A DNA stretch of 25,946 bases, from assembly GCA_041550515.1 (NCBI GenBank), contig JBFEOQ010000019.1:1-25946 (forward strand), read 5' to 3'. Under the pieces are notes generated by a model. The model saw only the letters and a list, made by a program, of their open reading frames with translations, ran no database searches and was not told where the DNA came from. Made by a program: the position numbers and the translations under genes. This DNA is from PFL35 sp041550515 (GTDB lineage Archaea > Thermoplasmatota > E2 > DHVEG-1). Shown here one piece after another: positions 5,658 through 13,987 of this stretch (the stretch's first letter is position 1; each line of letters opens with the position of its first letter).

Positions 5658-7934
5658 GTGTTTTTAGAAAATGAGTATATAAGAAAAGAAAGTATTGAAA
5701 AAAGAGAATACCAAATAAACATAGCAAAATCTGCTATAAAAGAAAATAGTTTGGTAGTTCTTCCAACAGGTCTTGGGAAAACAATAATAGCTTTAATGCT
5801 TATTGCAGAAAAACTTAAAACAAGTAAAGAAAAAAAAATATTATTACTTGCACCTACCAAGCCCCTTGTTTTACAACATGCTCAATTCTTAAAAGAATTT
5901 TTAACAATTAATAGTGAAGAAATTACTGTTTTTACCGGTGAAATATCTCCATTAAAACGAATGAATGTTTGGGAAAAATGTAGGATAATTGTATCAACAC
6001 CTCAAGTGATTGAAAACGACTTAGTATCAAAAAAAATAAATCTTGAAAATTTTAGTCTAATAATTTTTGATGAAGCTCATCATGCAGTAGGTGAATATTC
6101 ATATGTCTATATTTCAGAAATTTATAAACAACAAGGAAAAGAAAGATTAATTCTGGGAATAACTGCATCCCCTGGAAACGATTTAATAAAAATATTAGAA
6201 ATATGTAGAAATCTAGATATTAAAAATATTGAAATTAGAACAAAGCAAGATATTGATGTAAAACCTTATGTACATGATGTACAGATTAAATGGAAAGAAA
6301 TTCCACTCCCAAAAGATTTTGCATATACAATACAACTTCTTAGAAAAGCTCTCTCAAATAGACTTAAAATACTAAAAGAAATGAATTTTATTGATTCAGC
6401 GTCAATAAGCTTGGTGAATAAAACAAATCTTCTTGATGCTCAAAAAAGAATACAAGCTGAAATAAAAGGTAGTATTAAACCCTCTAAAGCCTTGTTTAAA
6501 GTAGCTTCTATACAAAGTGAGGCAATGAAGATACATTATGCTCTAGAATTAATACAAACACAGGGTGTAAATTCTATAAAAAATTATTTTAAAAGAATGA
6601 CTCATGAAGCAAAATTAAAAGGAAGTACGAAATCTTCAAGAACTATTACTACAGATAATAATGTAATTGAAGCAATTGCTCATTTAAATTCATTAAATAT
6701 AGAACACCCAAAAGTAGAAGAAATATATAAAATCGTAAAGCGACAGTTGCAAGAAAAACCTGATTCAAGAATAATAGTTTTTACACATTATCGTGATACA
6801 TCCGCATATATATCAAATGAATTGAAAGGTATTAAACAAGCAAAACCTGCAAAATTTATAGGACAAGCTATAAAAAAAGATGACAAAGGCCTAACACAAA
6901 AGCAACAATCAGAGATTATAGATAGATTCAGAAAAGGAGAAATTAATGTATTAATCGCAACTTCCGTCGCAGAGGAAGGGTTAGATATACCCTCAACTGA
7001 TTTAGTAGTATTTTATGAACCCATTCCATCTGAAATAAGAGCTATACAGAGAAGAGGAAGAACTGCTAGAAAAACGACAGGAAAAGTAATTATTTTAATT
7101 ACAAAAGGAACACCAGATGAGGGATACTATTGGTCAGCTAAAAGAAAGGAAAAAAGAATGAAATCAGAACTTGAAACAATTAGACTTGCTTTAGGAAAAA
7201 GATTGGAGGGAAAAAATCCTTTTGAAAACATAAAAAAAATTGATAAAACAAATCAAAAAACACTTACAGATTATCCAAGAAAACAAGAAAATATAACTGT
7301 AATAGTCGATCAACGTGAATATCGGTCAAATGTTGTAAAAAATCTAGCAATTAAAGGAGTAAATATCCAGCCACAACATCTTGATGTAGGAGATTACATA
7401 CTTTCAACGAGAATAGGTATAGAGAGAAAAAATACAGAAGATTTTTTAAGTTCGTTAATAGATGGAAAACTCTTCAGACAAATACAAAGGTTGAGAAATA
7501 ATTATTCAAGGCCAATTTTAATACTCGAAGGTGAAAATTTATTCACACATAGAAATGTTAACCATAATGCAATATTTGGTAGTCTGGCATCAATTTCAGT
7601 AGATTATGGAATCCCGATAATGACAACAAAGGATGAAAAAGAAACAGCAAATCTAATAAGCATTTTGGCTAAAAGAGAACAAAAAGAAGAAAAAAAAGAG
7701 GTTGCTATACGTGGTGAAAAAATATCGATGTCTTTAAATGAAAGACAACAATTTTTAGTTGAAGGATTACCAAATATATCAGCAACCCTTGCTAAAAGAT
7801 TACTTTTACATTTTGGAAATATCAGAGATATTATGAATGCTACTGAGAATGAATTACAAGAAGTAAATGGGATAGGAAAAAATATTGCATCAGATATAAT
7901 AAAAGTACTAAATTCTAATTATCTTGATAAATAA
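5658..7934 (+). CDS. hef: Hef: XPF/FANCM-family helicase fused to flap/fork endonuclease
   Basis: Fork-structure-specific DNA repair enzyme of Euryarchaeota that unwinds and cuts stalled replication forks, Holliday junctions and flaps. It is full length (758 residues) with both halves intact. The SF2 helicase has Walker A LPTGLGKT (35-42), DEAH (138-141), TASPG (169-173), a helical thumb insertion (about 200-330) and motif VI QRRGRTAR (464-471). A linker leads to the ERCC4 nuclease with VDQRE (550-554), GDY (578-580) and the catalytic ERKNTEDF (589-596). Tandem helix-hairpin-helix motifs follow at about 703-752. The start is a GTG; no ATG or TTG lies in frame upstream before a stop at 5631. 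A TAAAATAAG element about 26 nt before the GTG suggests a leaderless message. Confidence 0.97.
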   Translation: MFLENEYIRKESIEKREYQINIAKSAIKENSLVVLPTGLGKTIIALMLIAEKLKTSKEKKILLLAPTKPLVLQHAQFLKEFLTINSEEITVFTGEISPLKRMNVWEKCRIIVSTPQVIENDLVSKKINLENFSLIIFDEAHHAVGEYSYVYISEIYKQQGKERLILGITASPGNDLIKILEICRNLDIKNIEIRTKQDIDVKPYVHDVQIKWKEIPLPKDFAYTIQLLRKALSNRLKILKEMNFIDSASISLVNKTNLLDAQKRIQAEIKGSIKPSKALFKVASIQSEAMKIHYALELIQTQGVNSIKNYFKRMTHEAKLKGSTKSSRTITTDNNVIEAIAHLNSLNIEHPKVEEIYKIVKRQLQEKPDSRIIVFTHYRDTSAYISNELKGIKQAKPAKFIGQAIKKDDKGLTQKQQSEIIDRFRKGEINVLIATSVAEEGLDIPSTDLVVFYEPIPSEIRAIQRRGRTARKTTGKVIILITKGTPDEGYYWSAKRKEKRMKSELETIRLALGKRLEGKNPFENIKKIDKTNQKTLTDYPRKQENITVIVDQREYRSNVVKNLAIKGVNIQPQHLDVGDYILSTRIGIERKNTEDFLSSLIDGKLFRQIQRLRNNYSRPILILEGENLFTHRNVNHNAIFGSLASISVDYGIPIMTTKDEKETANLISILAKREQKEEKKEVAIRGEKISMSLNERQQFLVEGLPNISATLAKRLLLHFGNIRDIMNATENELQEVNGIGKNIASDIIKVLNSNYLDK

Positions 7935-7998
7935 TTTTTACCAAATATTTAAATCTATATTTATTATACCTTGCTGAAAACAAAGAATGGTGATTACA

Positions 7999-8253
7999 AT
8001 GTTATCAGATGAAAAAATTGCTCAAATTTGCGATGGATTAAATATGTTACATGAAGATAATTCAATTCCTCGAAATATACGAAGAAACGCTGAGGAAGTA
8101 AAAGAAACTCTTTTAAATCAAAAAAATCCACTCGATGTTCGTATTGCAACTGCATCATCAAGACTTGATGAAATGGCTAATGATCCAAATATACCTCTAC
8201 ATGGGAGAACTCTTATTTGGAATATAATGAGTCGGCTTGAAGAAATCGCCTAA
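7999..8253 (+). CDS. UPF0147 family protein
   Basis: Small all-helical archaeal protein of unknown function, 84 residues from the chosen start. The whole sequence follows the family: CDGLNMLHEDNSIPRNIRR, then a central helix, then NDPNIPLHGRTLIWNIMSRLE at the C terminus. The frame also has an ATG at 7987, adding four residues. I prefer 7999 because GGTGAT (7989-7994) would be its Shine-Dalgarno sequence and because MLSDEK fits the family start. An ATATTTAA box near 7945 would give a leader of about 24 nt. It lies between hef and an endonuclease IV-like gene, on the same strand. Confidence 0.92.
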   Translation: MLSDEKIAQICDGLNMLHEDNSIPRNIRRNAEEVKETLLNQKNPLDVRIATASSRLDEMANDPNIPLHGRTLIWNIMSRLEEIA

Positions 8254-8305
8254 AGTTTTTTTCTAAATATCAAGCTTCTTTGTTGTATTAGGAGTTGAAA
8301 AATTT

Positions 8306-9178
8306 ATGATTAGAATTGGCCAAGCAGGAATACCATTATCATGTAAAGGTAGAACAAATAAAGATGGTCTTGTTTATACAAAAAATATTTTAGATTTAAA
8401 TGCAATCGAATTGCAGTTTGTCCGTGGATTATATATAATGGGTGATGAAGAAGCTCAATTTATACATGATTTTGCAAAAGAAAACGATGTAGAACTACAT
8501 GTTCATGCTCCTTATTATATAAACTTGGCTACTAATGATGAAGAATTAGATACTAGCTTTGATAAAATACTATATAGTGCCATCCAAGCAAATAGAATGG
8601 GAGCAAAAAGTGTTGTAATTCATCCAGGTTATTATGGAGAGGAAGGAGAAAAAAAGACTTATAAACGAATAATTAAAAATATTAAAAAAATTCAGGGAAA
8701 TTTTAAAAAAGAAAAAATTAAAATTAAATTAGCTATTGAAACAATGGGTAAGAAAAAAGTTTTTGGAAGTCTTGATGAAATAATTAAAATATGTTCAGAT
8801 GTTAAAGATGTTATACCAGCAATAGGCGTAGGACATATACATGCTAGAACTAATGGTGGATTAAAGAAACGTGAAGATTTTGAAGAAATTTTTAATAAAC
8901 TTAAACCACTTAAGCTAAAACATTACTTAATTCATGTTACTGGAGTTATGTATGAAAATGGCAATGAATTTTATCATGTTCCTATAAAAAAGGGTGATAT
9001 GCCTCTTATGCCACTAATTGATTTGATTCTTGATAATAATTATAATGTTACTTTTATCTCTGAATCACCGCTCCTTGAACATGATGCAGTATACATTAGA
9101 TTACAAGTTGAGAAAGCTATTATGAAACGTACAGGAAAAGAGGAAGCAAATTATAAGGATCTCTCGGAGATTTTATAA
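8306..9178 (+). CDS. Endonuclease IV-like TIM-barrel protein (AP endonuclease family 2)
   Basis: 290-residue member of the xylose-isomerase-like / Nfo TIM-barrel superfamily, whose repair members cut DNA at abasic sites using three metal ions. Likely metal ligands visible are HVHAP (His65/His67), IHPG (His106), AIET (Glu145), GHIHAR (His177), LIHVTG (His210), FYHVP (His224) and SES (Glu253). The position that holds the conserved Asp of the CxDxxH motif reads AIGVGH here, with Gly174 in place of Asp, so catalytic competence is uncertain. GGAG at 8291-8294 precedes the ATG by 11 nt. The next gene, hexuloisomerase, starts 1 nt after the stop, so the two are cotranscribed. A sugar-phosphate isomerase role is the alternative, given that neighbour. 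Confidence 0.85.
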   Translation: MIRIGQAGIPLSCKGRTNKDGLVYTKNILDLNAIELQFVRGLYIMGDEEAQFIHDFAKENDVELHVHAPYYINLATNDEELDTSFDKILYSAIQANRMGAKSVVIHPGYYGEEGEKKTYKRIIKNIKKIQGNFKKEKIKIKLAIETMGKKKVFGSLDEIIKICSDVKDVIPAIGVGHIHARTNGGLKKREDFEEIFNKLKPLKLKHYLIHVTGVMYENGNEFYHVPIKKGDMPLMPLIDLILDNNYNVTFISESPLLEHDAVYIRLQVEKAIMKRTGKEEANYKDLSEIL

Positions 9179-9179
9179 A

Positions 9180-9740
9180 ATGGGTGAGCATGTATTTAAA
9201 GAATCCATTGAATATATACAATTAAAAATTAAGGAAATTTTAGGAGAAGTTTCTGTTGAAGATATAAACGATATTAAAAAATTATTTTTTAAAACAAATC
9301 GTGTTTTTTTATATGGCGCAGGTCGCTCAGGTCTTGTTGCTAAAGCTTTTGCTATTCGTTTAGTTCATTTGGGTTTTCAAACGTTTGTAATCGGTGAAAC
9401 AATAACAGCTCCTGTTCAAAAAGATGATCTTGTTATTATTATATCTGGTTCTGGTGAGACTATTCCCGCTGTTATGACTGCTGAAATCGCTAACAATTTA
9501 GATGCTTTTGTTGTATCAATTACAGGTAAAAAAGAATCAGATATAGCAAAATTCGCTGATATTACTCTTTATATTAAATCAACTTGTAATGAAGTAAAAC
9601 GTAAAAAATATGCTCCACTCGGAACACTTTTTGAAGCTTGTGTTTGGATACTTCTAGATGGAATTACTGCTGAATTATTAGATCATAAAAAGGAAACTGA
9701 GGAAAATATGCGAAGCCGTCATGCAACATTAGAACAATAA
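9180..9740 (+). CDS. hxlB: 6-phospho-3-hexuloisomerase (SIS domain)
   Basis: Isomerises hexulose 6-phosphate and fructose 6-phosphate in the ribulose monophosphate pathway. In many archaea this pathway runs in reverse to make ribulose 5-phosphate for nucleotides, replacing the missing oxidative pentose phosphate route. The single SIS domain of 186 residues has YGAGRSG (45-51), His63, SGSGET (89-94), an APLGTLFE segment with Glu152, and the C-terminal signature MRSRHATLE. GGAG (9166-9169), inside the end of the upstream gene, lies 10 nt before the ATG. The partner hexulose-6-phosphate synthase is not in this window. Confidence 0.93.
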   Translation: MGEHVFKESIEYIQLKIKEILGEVSVEDINDIKKLFFKTNRVFLYGAGRSGLVAKAFAIRLVHLGFQTFVIGETITAPVQKDDLVIIISGSGETIPAVMTAEIANNLDAFVVSITGKKESDIAKFADITLYIKSTCNEVKRKKYAPLGTLFEACVWILLDGITAELLDHKKETEENMRSRHATLEQ

Positions 9741-9757
9741 AGAATATTTGTTTTGAA

Positions 9758-9767
9758 TTTTTTTTTT
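9758..9767 (+). terminator. T-tract terminator after hexuloisomerase
   Basis: Ten consecutive T residues lie 18 nt after the stop, just before the convergent end of the nitroreductase gene. Confidence 0.55.
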
Positions 9768-9772
9768 AAGAA

Positions 9773-10357
9773 TTAATACTTGTTAATATGCAGAATATCC
9801 TCAAGTTTTCTTTTAGGAACATGCAAAACTTCTTTTTCATCTCGATAATACTTGACAGAATCACTTATATCCTCGATAATAGACTTCTCTGTTCCATATC
9901 CTAATGCTATCACAGAATCAATAATAATTTGTTGAGGAATCTTAAGGTAATTTCGTATTTTTTCTTTATCAATATTACAAAGTATACAGCTTGAAATTCC
10001 CTCGTCTTCGGCACATAGAACTATACTTGATGCAGCAAAACTTGAATCACGTAAATACCAAGGATTTTTTATATCATTTACTAAAATAACAATATATGCT
10101 ACAGGCCTTTCATTTAAAGATGGAGACCATTTTGGTTTAATATAACCTGCCCAATTTAATGCTTCAAATACTTTTGAGCATATCTTCTTGTTACTAACTA
10201 TATAAAATTCAAGATTTTGAAGATTTGCAGCAGAGGGAGCCAGACGAGCAGCATTTACAAATTTTTTTAAAACATCTAAACTGATAGGAGTTTGTTTAAA
10301 ACGTCGTATACTCCTTCGTCTAAGCATTATTTCATATACATGATTATTATCTATCAT
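9773..10357 (-). CDS. Nitroreductase-family FMN oxidoreductase
   Basis: Flavin (FMN) dependent NAD(P)H oxidoreductase of the nitroreductase fold, 194 residues, a normal length. The FMN-binding signature RRRSIRRF is at 13-20, APSAANLQNLEF follows at about 40-52, and the C-terminal ALGYG loop is present. Cys residues around SSCILC are unusual but not diagnostic. AAAGGT lies 8 nt before the ATG and sets the start. The gene converges on hexuloisomerase and diverges from the 509-aa unknown. The substrate cannot be read from sequence. Confidence 0.92.
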   Translation of the reverse strand: MIDNNHVYEIMLRRRSIRRFKQTPISLDVLKKFVNAARLAPSAANLQNLEFYIVSNKKICSKVFEALNWAGYIKPKWSPSLNERPVAYIVILVNDIKNPWYLRDSSFAASSIVLCAEDEGISSCILCNIDKEKIRNYLKIPQQIIIDSVIALGYGTEKSIIEDISDSVKYYRDEKEVLHVPKRKLEDILHINKY

Positions 10358-10485
10358 AAATTTTACCTTTGATTGTTTTATTTTCTTAATAAATGAAATA
10401 TATTTTTTAATAAAAGAATTTTTGTTCTACCAACAAAATAAATAAACCTTTTTCCATTACAATAAAAATATAGGTTTTTAAAAAA

Positions 10486-12015
10486 ATGGTAAAAAAAATT
10501 AGGACAATGAGGACCTTTGCAAGGACTGCTTCAAAATCAATGGAAAAAAAAATAGTAGATAATGCAAAAGAATTAATGGAAAATCCTTTTAAATTTTTAC
10601 CGGAGTATAAAGATGAATATTCTACTAAATATTTTGGTAAATTAAAAAAAACATTAAACAAGGTAAACAAGGTTAAAAATGATGTAAACAAACTTGAAAA
10701 ATTATCAAATAGAAAAGATATTTTGGGAGCAATATCAGGAGTTTTACTTATAGCTCATTCTAAAAAAGCTCCCTATCTCGGAGTTTTAAAATATAAAACA
10801 GGTGATATAACTTATGCACAAAGAGGGCGATCAGATAAAGAAATACAAGCGGGTATTCAACATTTTGACGATCCAGTTTTAAGATTATTATGTTTTAAAG
10901 ATATAGCTTTAAAAAAAAATATTCATCTTTACTCTTGGGATAATGGCTTTATATCAACTGGTTTGAAACCATATCCTCCAAAAGAGTTTAGTGATTTTAT
11001 TCTTGGAAAATTAAATTTGAATGTTAGTCAAAATATAATAACTTGTAAACATTTAAAACCAGAAATTGTAAAAGATAAACAAAATACTGATTTTGATTAT
11101 CTAAGAATCCATTGGATATCAGCAGATTTAATCATTGGTCTTTGTAAGAGTTGTAGTAAATCTAAAAAAAATACAGTATTTGAAATTTCAAAATACATGA
11201 TTGAAGCAAATGTATCAAAAGATTTTGAAATAACAGTAATGGAGCAGGCAATAAAGAATTTTTCAAATAAAGAACAAACTACAATAAATATACAAGAGTA
11301 TCTATCTGGTGAGCTTTCAGATTATGATTTTATTAGTAGAAATATCAAAAAAAGACATCAAGCTGTTCAGGATTCTGATGAGAAATTGTTTGTTTTAAAT
11401 GGTAAAAGCTATGGAGATGATATCAATAGTTTTGTTAATGATTTAAAACCGAAAGAATATGAACGAAGAGGACTTGAATTAATTCTTGAAAAAATTGATG
11501 AACCAGTCATTCTTGAAGATGTAACACCAAATAAGGTATTAGAAAAATACTGGAAAGGTAACGGTTTGGATGTAATAAAAGAAATTATCGATAATGATAA
11601 GATGGCTGAAAACTTTTATTTATTAGATGATTCTCCTTCTGAAATTTTAAAACTAGTTTTTAGTTATATTAAAAGACAAAAAATTCTATCAAAACTTCCT
11701 AAATATAATTCCTTACCGCCTCTAGCAAATTTTGTAGATAATGTTACCAGAACATATAAAACATATGGGGAAAAAATGGCACTTAGTGAAATTAAAAAAA
11801 GACCTGATACCCCAAAAGCAAAATCAATTGCTTATGCTTTTTTACTTTTCTTTGGAAAAGGCGAAGATAAAAAATGGCAGTTTTCTAATATTGAGATAGA
11901 GTTTGGTGAAGCTTTGCAAGAACATGTTAAAAAACTTCTGGATTCAAAACCGGAAGATTATAATAAATATCTCCAAGATTTACTAATGTTTAGCGGTTCT
12001 TCTGAAAAGATATAA
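10486..12015 (+). CDS. Uncharacterised 509-aa protein with CxH...CxxC cluster
   Basis: I do not recognise this family. It has no signal peptide or membrane helix, so it is probably cytoplasmic. Residues 1-35 are basic and helical (MVKKIRTMRTFARTASK). Residues 50-75 form a Lys/Asn-rich coiled coil, and residues 80-180 look like a folded alpha/beta segment (YLGVLKYKTGDITYAQRG; HLYSWDNGF). CKH at 187-189 and CKSC at 220-223 form a plausible zinc site 30 residues apart, with DYLRIHWISADLIIGL between them. The C-terminal 280 residues are mostly helical and charged. The gene stands alone between a divergent nitroreductase and a convergent C10 peptidase. No Shine-Dalgarno sequence is clear; Met8 (position 10507) is an alternative start. 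Intact and long, so certainly a gene. Confidence 0.85.
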   Translation: MVKKIRTMRTFARTASKSMEKKIVDNAKELMENPFKFLPEYKDEYSTKYFGKLKKTLNKVNKVKNDVNKLEKLSNRKDILGAISGVLLIAHSKKAPYLGVLKYKTGDITYAQRGRSDKEIQAGIQHFDDPVLRLLCFKDIALKKNIHLYSWDNGFISTGLKPYPPKEFSDFILGKLNLNVSQNIITCKHLKPEIVKDKQNTDFDYLRIHWISADLIIGLCKSCSKSKKNTVFEISKYMIEANVSKDFEITVMEQAIKNFSNKEQTTINIQEYLSGELSDYDFISRNIKKRHQAVQDSDEKLFVLNGKSYGDDINSFVNDLKPKEYERRGLELILEKIDEPVILEDVTPNKVLEKYWKGNGLDVIKEIIDNDKMAENFYLLDDSPSEILKLVFSYIKRQKILSKLPKYNSLPPLANFVDNVTRTYKTYGEKMALSEIKKRPDTPKAKSIAYAFLLFFGKGEDKKWQFSNIEIEFGEALQEHVKKLLDSKPEDYNKYLQDLLMFSGSSEKI

Positions 12016-12072
12016 CTAATTTTTTTGAAATTTTAAATTGAGAATATAAAAATTTTATAATTAAAATATCTA

Positions 12073-13737
12073 TTATAGTCTCTTAATATTAAATTGAAAA
12101 AATGGAAGATATATTATATTTTTTAATAACAAACGATAATATGAATAAAATTTTAAGTGTTGTAATATGTGATGGCTTGTTATTAAGCTCTTTGGAGTTG
12201 TTAATGATATATGGATTAAACAAAAATCTGAGCTATTTTTGGAATTTACTACCTTAATATATCCTGCAAAATTTTCATTTTTTTCTTCAGGTGCAATAAT
12301 CGATACTTCAATTATTTTTTCACCCTCTTCAGGTGTTAAATCCTCCCCTGAATTGGGTGTAAAAGTCCAATCTCCCCACTCTGGCCAAGATACAATTTCC
12401 CAATCAATTAATGAACCCTGAGTCCCGTTATTTCGAATATTAAAACTTCCATTAACTGTTGAACCTGGAGAAATATCAACCCAGTTTAGAATACCACTTC
12501 CTTCAAGATTTCCTTCTTGATTTGATGGATAAATATCAATAATTATTCCTTCAAGAACTGTTAATTCAAACGGAATTTCATCAGGTAGCATATACCATCC
12601 ATCGTATGCACCACCCCAACCAAAATTAATATGAAAATAACCTTCATCATCATAACCATCTACTACCATATTATGACCTGCAGTCCAACCCTCATTTACA
12701 ACAGCAATATGAGCAGGTAATCCTTCTAGTATATTTGATCGGAGTTGATCATATACATTAGAACCTTCAGTTAAAAGTTTAATATCCTCAAAATTAAAAC
12801 GTTCATATGCGTTATAGGCTTGATGAACTCCAAAAGTACCAGATCCTGAAGGATGATAAACTTGATTCGCTGCGACTCCACATCCAAAATTTATTGCAGC
12901 CTTATCATTATCAGTTAGTGGTATATCATTTTCATAATTATACTGAAGAGTATCAAAATAATTATTAAGCTCTACAAATGAAGGAAAATCATATTCTAAA
13001 AAATCATCATCAATTACATATCTATTTCCAGCATAATTATGTAAATAGTCATCATTATCATTAAATTGAATATTTTGTGTTGTCCTATGGTAATTTAATA
13101 TTTGTGCCATTGCAACTGCAGGACATCCAGCTACACTTCTTTCACCACTATCAAGATCAATTGGGCAAAAATTATTATATGGGGCATTTTGACTCCATGT
13201 TGTATCAAGCAAAGGACCAATATTTGAAAAGAGATTCTGTTGTTTTATGTTTATTGGACATAAATATTGTTGCCATTGTTCTTCATTTTTTTTAATAATA
13301 TTATCTGGTATTAAATCAATATGGTTAATTCGATTAGATATATCTGCTTTTAATAACTGTAAAAAAATATTTTTTTCTGTAATATCACCAAATTCATTTT
13401 TGAATGAATAAGCAATAATCGGTGGAAGTTTTTTATATGGTGATATTACAATATATCCTATTGGATTTAATGTAAATATATATAATAATTGAGAGTTATC
13501 ATAATTTTTAATTTGATATAATTCTGAAATTTTATAATTTGGTGAATTACTCAAATAAATTTTTTTTTCAGCAATTTTTTGTGCAATGTCAAAATCAATT
13601 GGTAAAGGGGTCTTTTGCTTTTCCGAAATATTAATACTACTTATTATTGGTAAAAAACCTGCTCCAAATAATCCTATTGTTACAAATATACATATTATTT
13701 TTATAAGCTGCTTATTTTTTATTATATAAATCCCCAA
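12073..13737 (-). CDS. Secreted C10 family (streptopain-like) cysteine peptidase
   Basis: Extracellular papain-fold protease of 554 residues with a propeptide. A signal anchor or signal peptide spans about 9-34. A propeptide with the Spi/streptopain inhibitory pattern follows (about 45-150). In the mature domain Cys205 sits in AGCPAVAMAQILNYH, and His355 (AGHNMVVDGY) and Asn371 (FHINFGWGG) complete the catalytic centre. Residues about 412-513 are a BACON/Ig-like beta domain (GSLIDWEIVSWPEWG; FTPNSGEDLTPEEG). The tail after TTPK is a hydrophobic/aromatic helix similar to the end of the PKD protein at 3114-4226. The start is TTG, the only usable start in the area, about 24 nt downstream of a TTTATATC box, so probably leaderless. 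Likely a scavenging protease. Confidence 0.92.
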   Translation of the reverse strand: MGIYIIKNKQLIKIICIFVTIGLFGAGFLPIISSINISEKQKTPLPIDFDIAQKIAEKKIYLSNSPNYKISELYQIKNYDNSQLLYIFTLNPIGYIVISPYKKLPPIIAYSFKNEFGDITEKNIFLQLLKADISNRINHIDLIPDNIIKKNEEQWQQYLCPINIKQQNLFSNIGPLLDTTWSQNAPYNNFCPIDLDSGERSVAGCPAVAMAQILNYHRTTQNIQFNDNDDYLHNYAGNRYVIDDDFLEYDFPSFVELNNYFDTLQYNYENDIPLTDNDKAAINFGCGVAANQVYHPSGSGTFGVHQAYNAYERFNFEDIKLLTEGSNVYDQLRSNILEGLPAHIAVVNEGWTAGHNMVVDGYDDEGYFHINFGWGGAYDGWYMLPDEIPFELTVLEGIIIDIYPSNQEGNLEGSGILNWVDISPGSTVNGSFNIRNNGTQGSLIDWEIVSWPEWGDWTFTPNSGEDLTPEEGEKIIEVSIIAPEEKNENFAGYIKVVNSKNSSDFCLIHISLTTPKSLITSHHILQHLKFYSYYRLLLKNIIYLPFFQFNIKRL

Positions 13738-13756
13738 AAAATAATGTTATATATTA

Positions 13757-13764
13757 GATATAAA
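13757..13764 (-). promoter_or_regulatory. TATA box of the C10 peptidase gene
   Basis: TTTATATC on the minus strand, centred about 24 nt before the TTG start at 13737, the spacing expected if transcription begins at the start codon. Confidence 0.5.
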
Positions 13765-13972
13765 TTTATCTGCTTTTAGATTTTTATAATTCTAACTAAT
13801 ATACTAAAAATTTAATCCCTTTTCCATTATATAAATCTTTCAAATTAAAGTTTTATAAGCTTTATATTAAAATTTAATCTTTCCTTTTTAATTAATTTTA
13901 TAAACCAAAATTTAATGTAAAGAAATAAATAACCATTGTTGAAATATTTGTTGGAAAATAATATATTAATAA

Positions 13973-13978
13973 GGAGGG
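13973..13978 (+). promoter_or_regulatory. Shine-Dalgarno sequence deciding the kinase start
   Basis: GGAGGG, the strongest ribosome binding site for hundreds of bases, lies 9 nt before an ATT codon at 13988. That codon is in frame with the kinase but 42 codons upstream of its first ATG. Confidence 0.6.
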
Positions 13979-13987
13979 CTACTTAAA

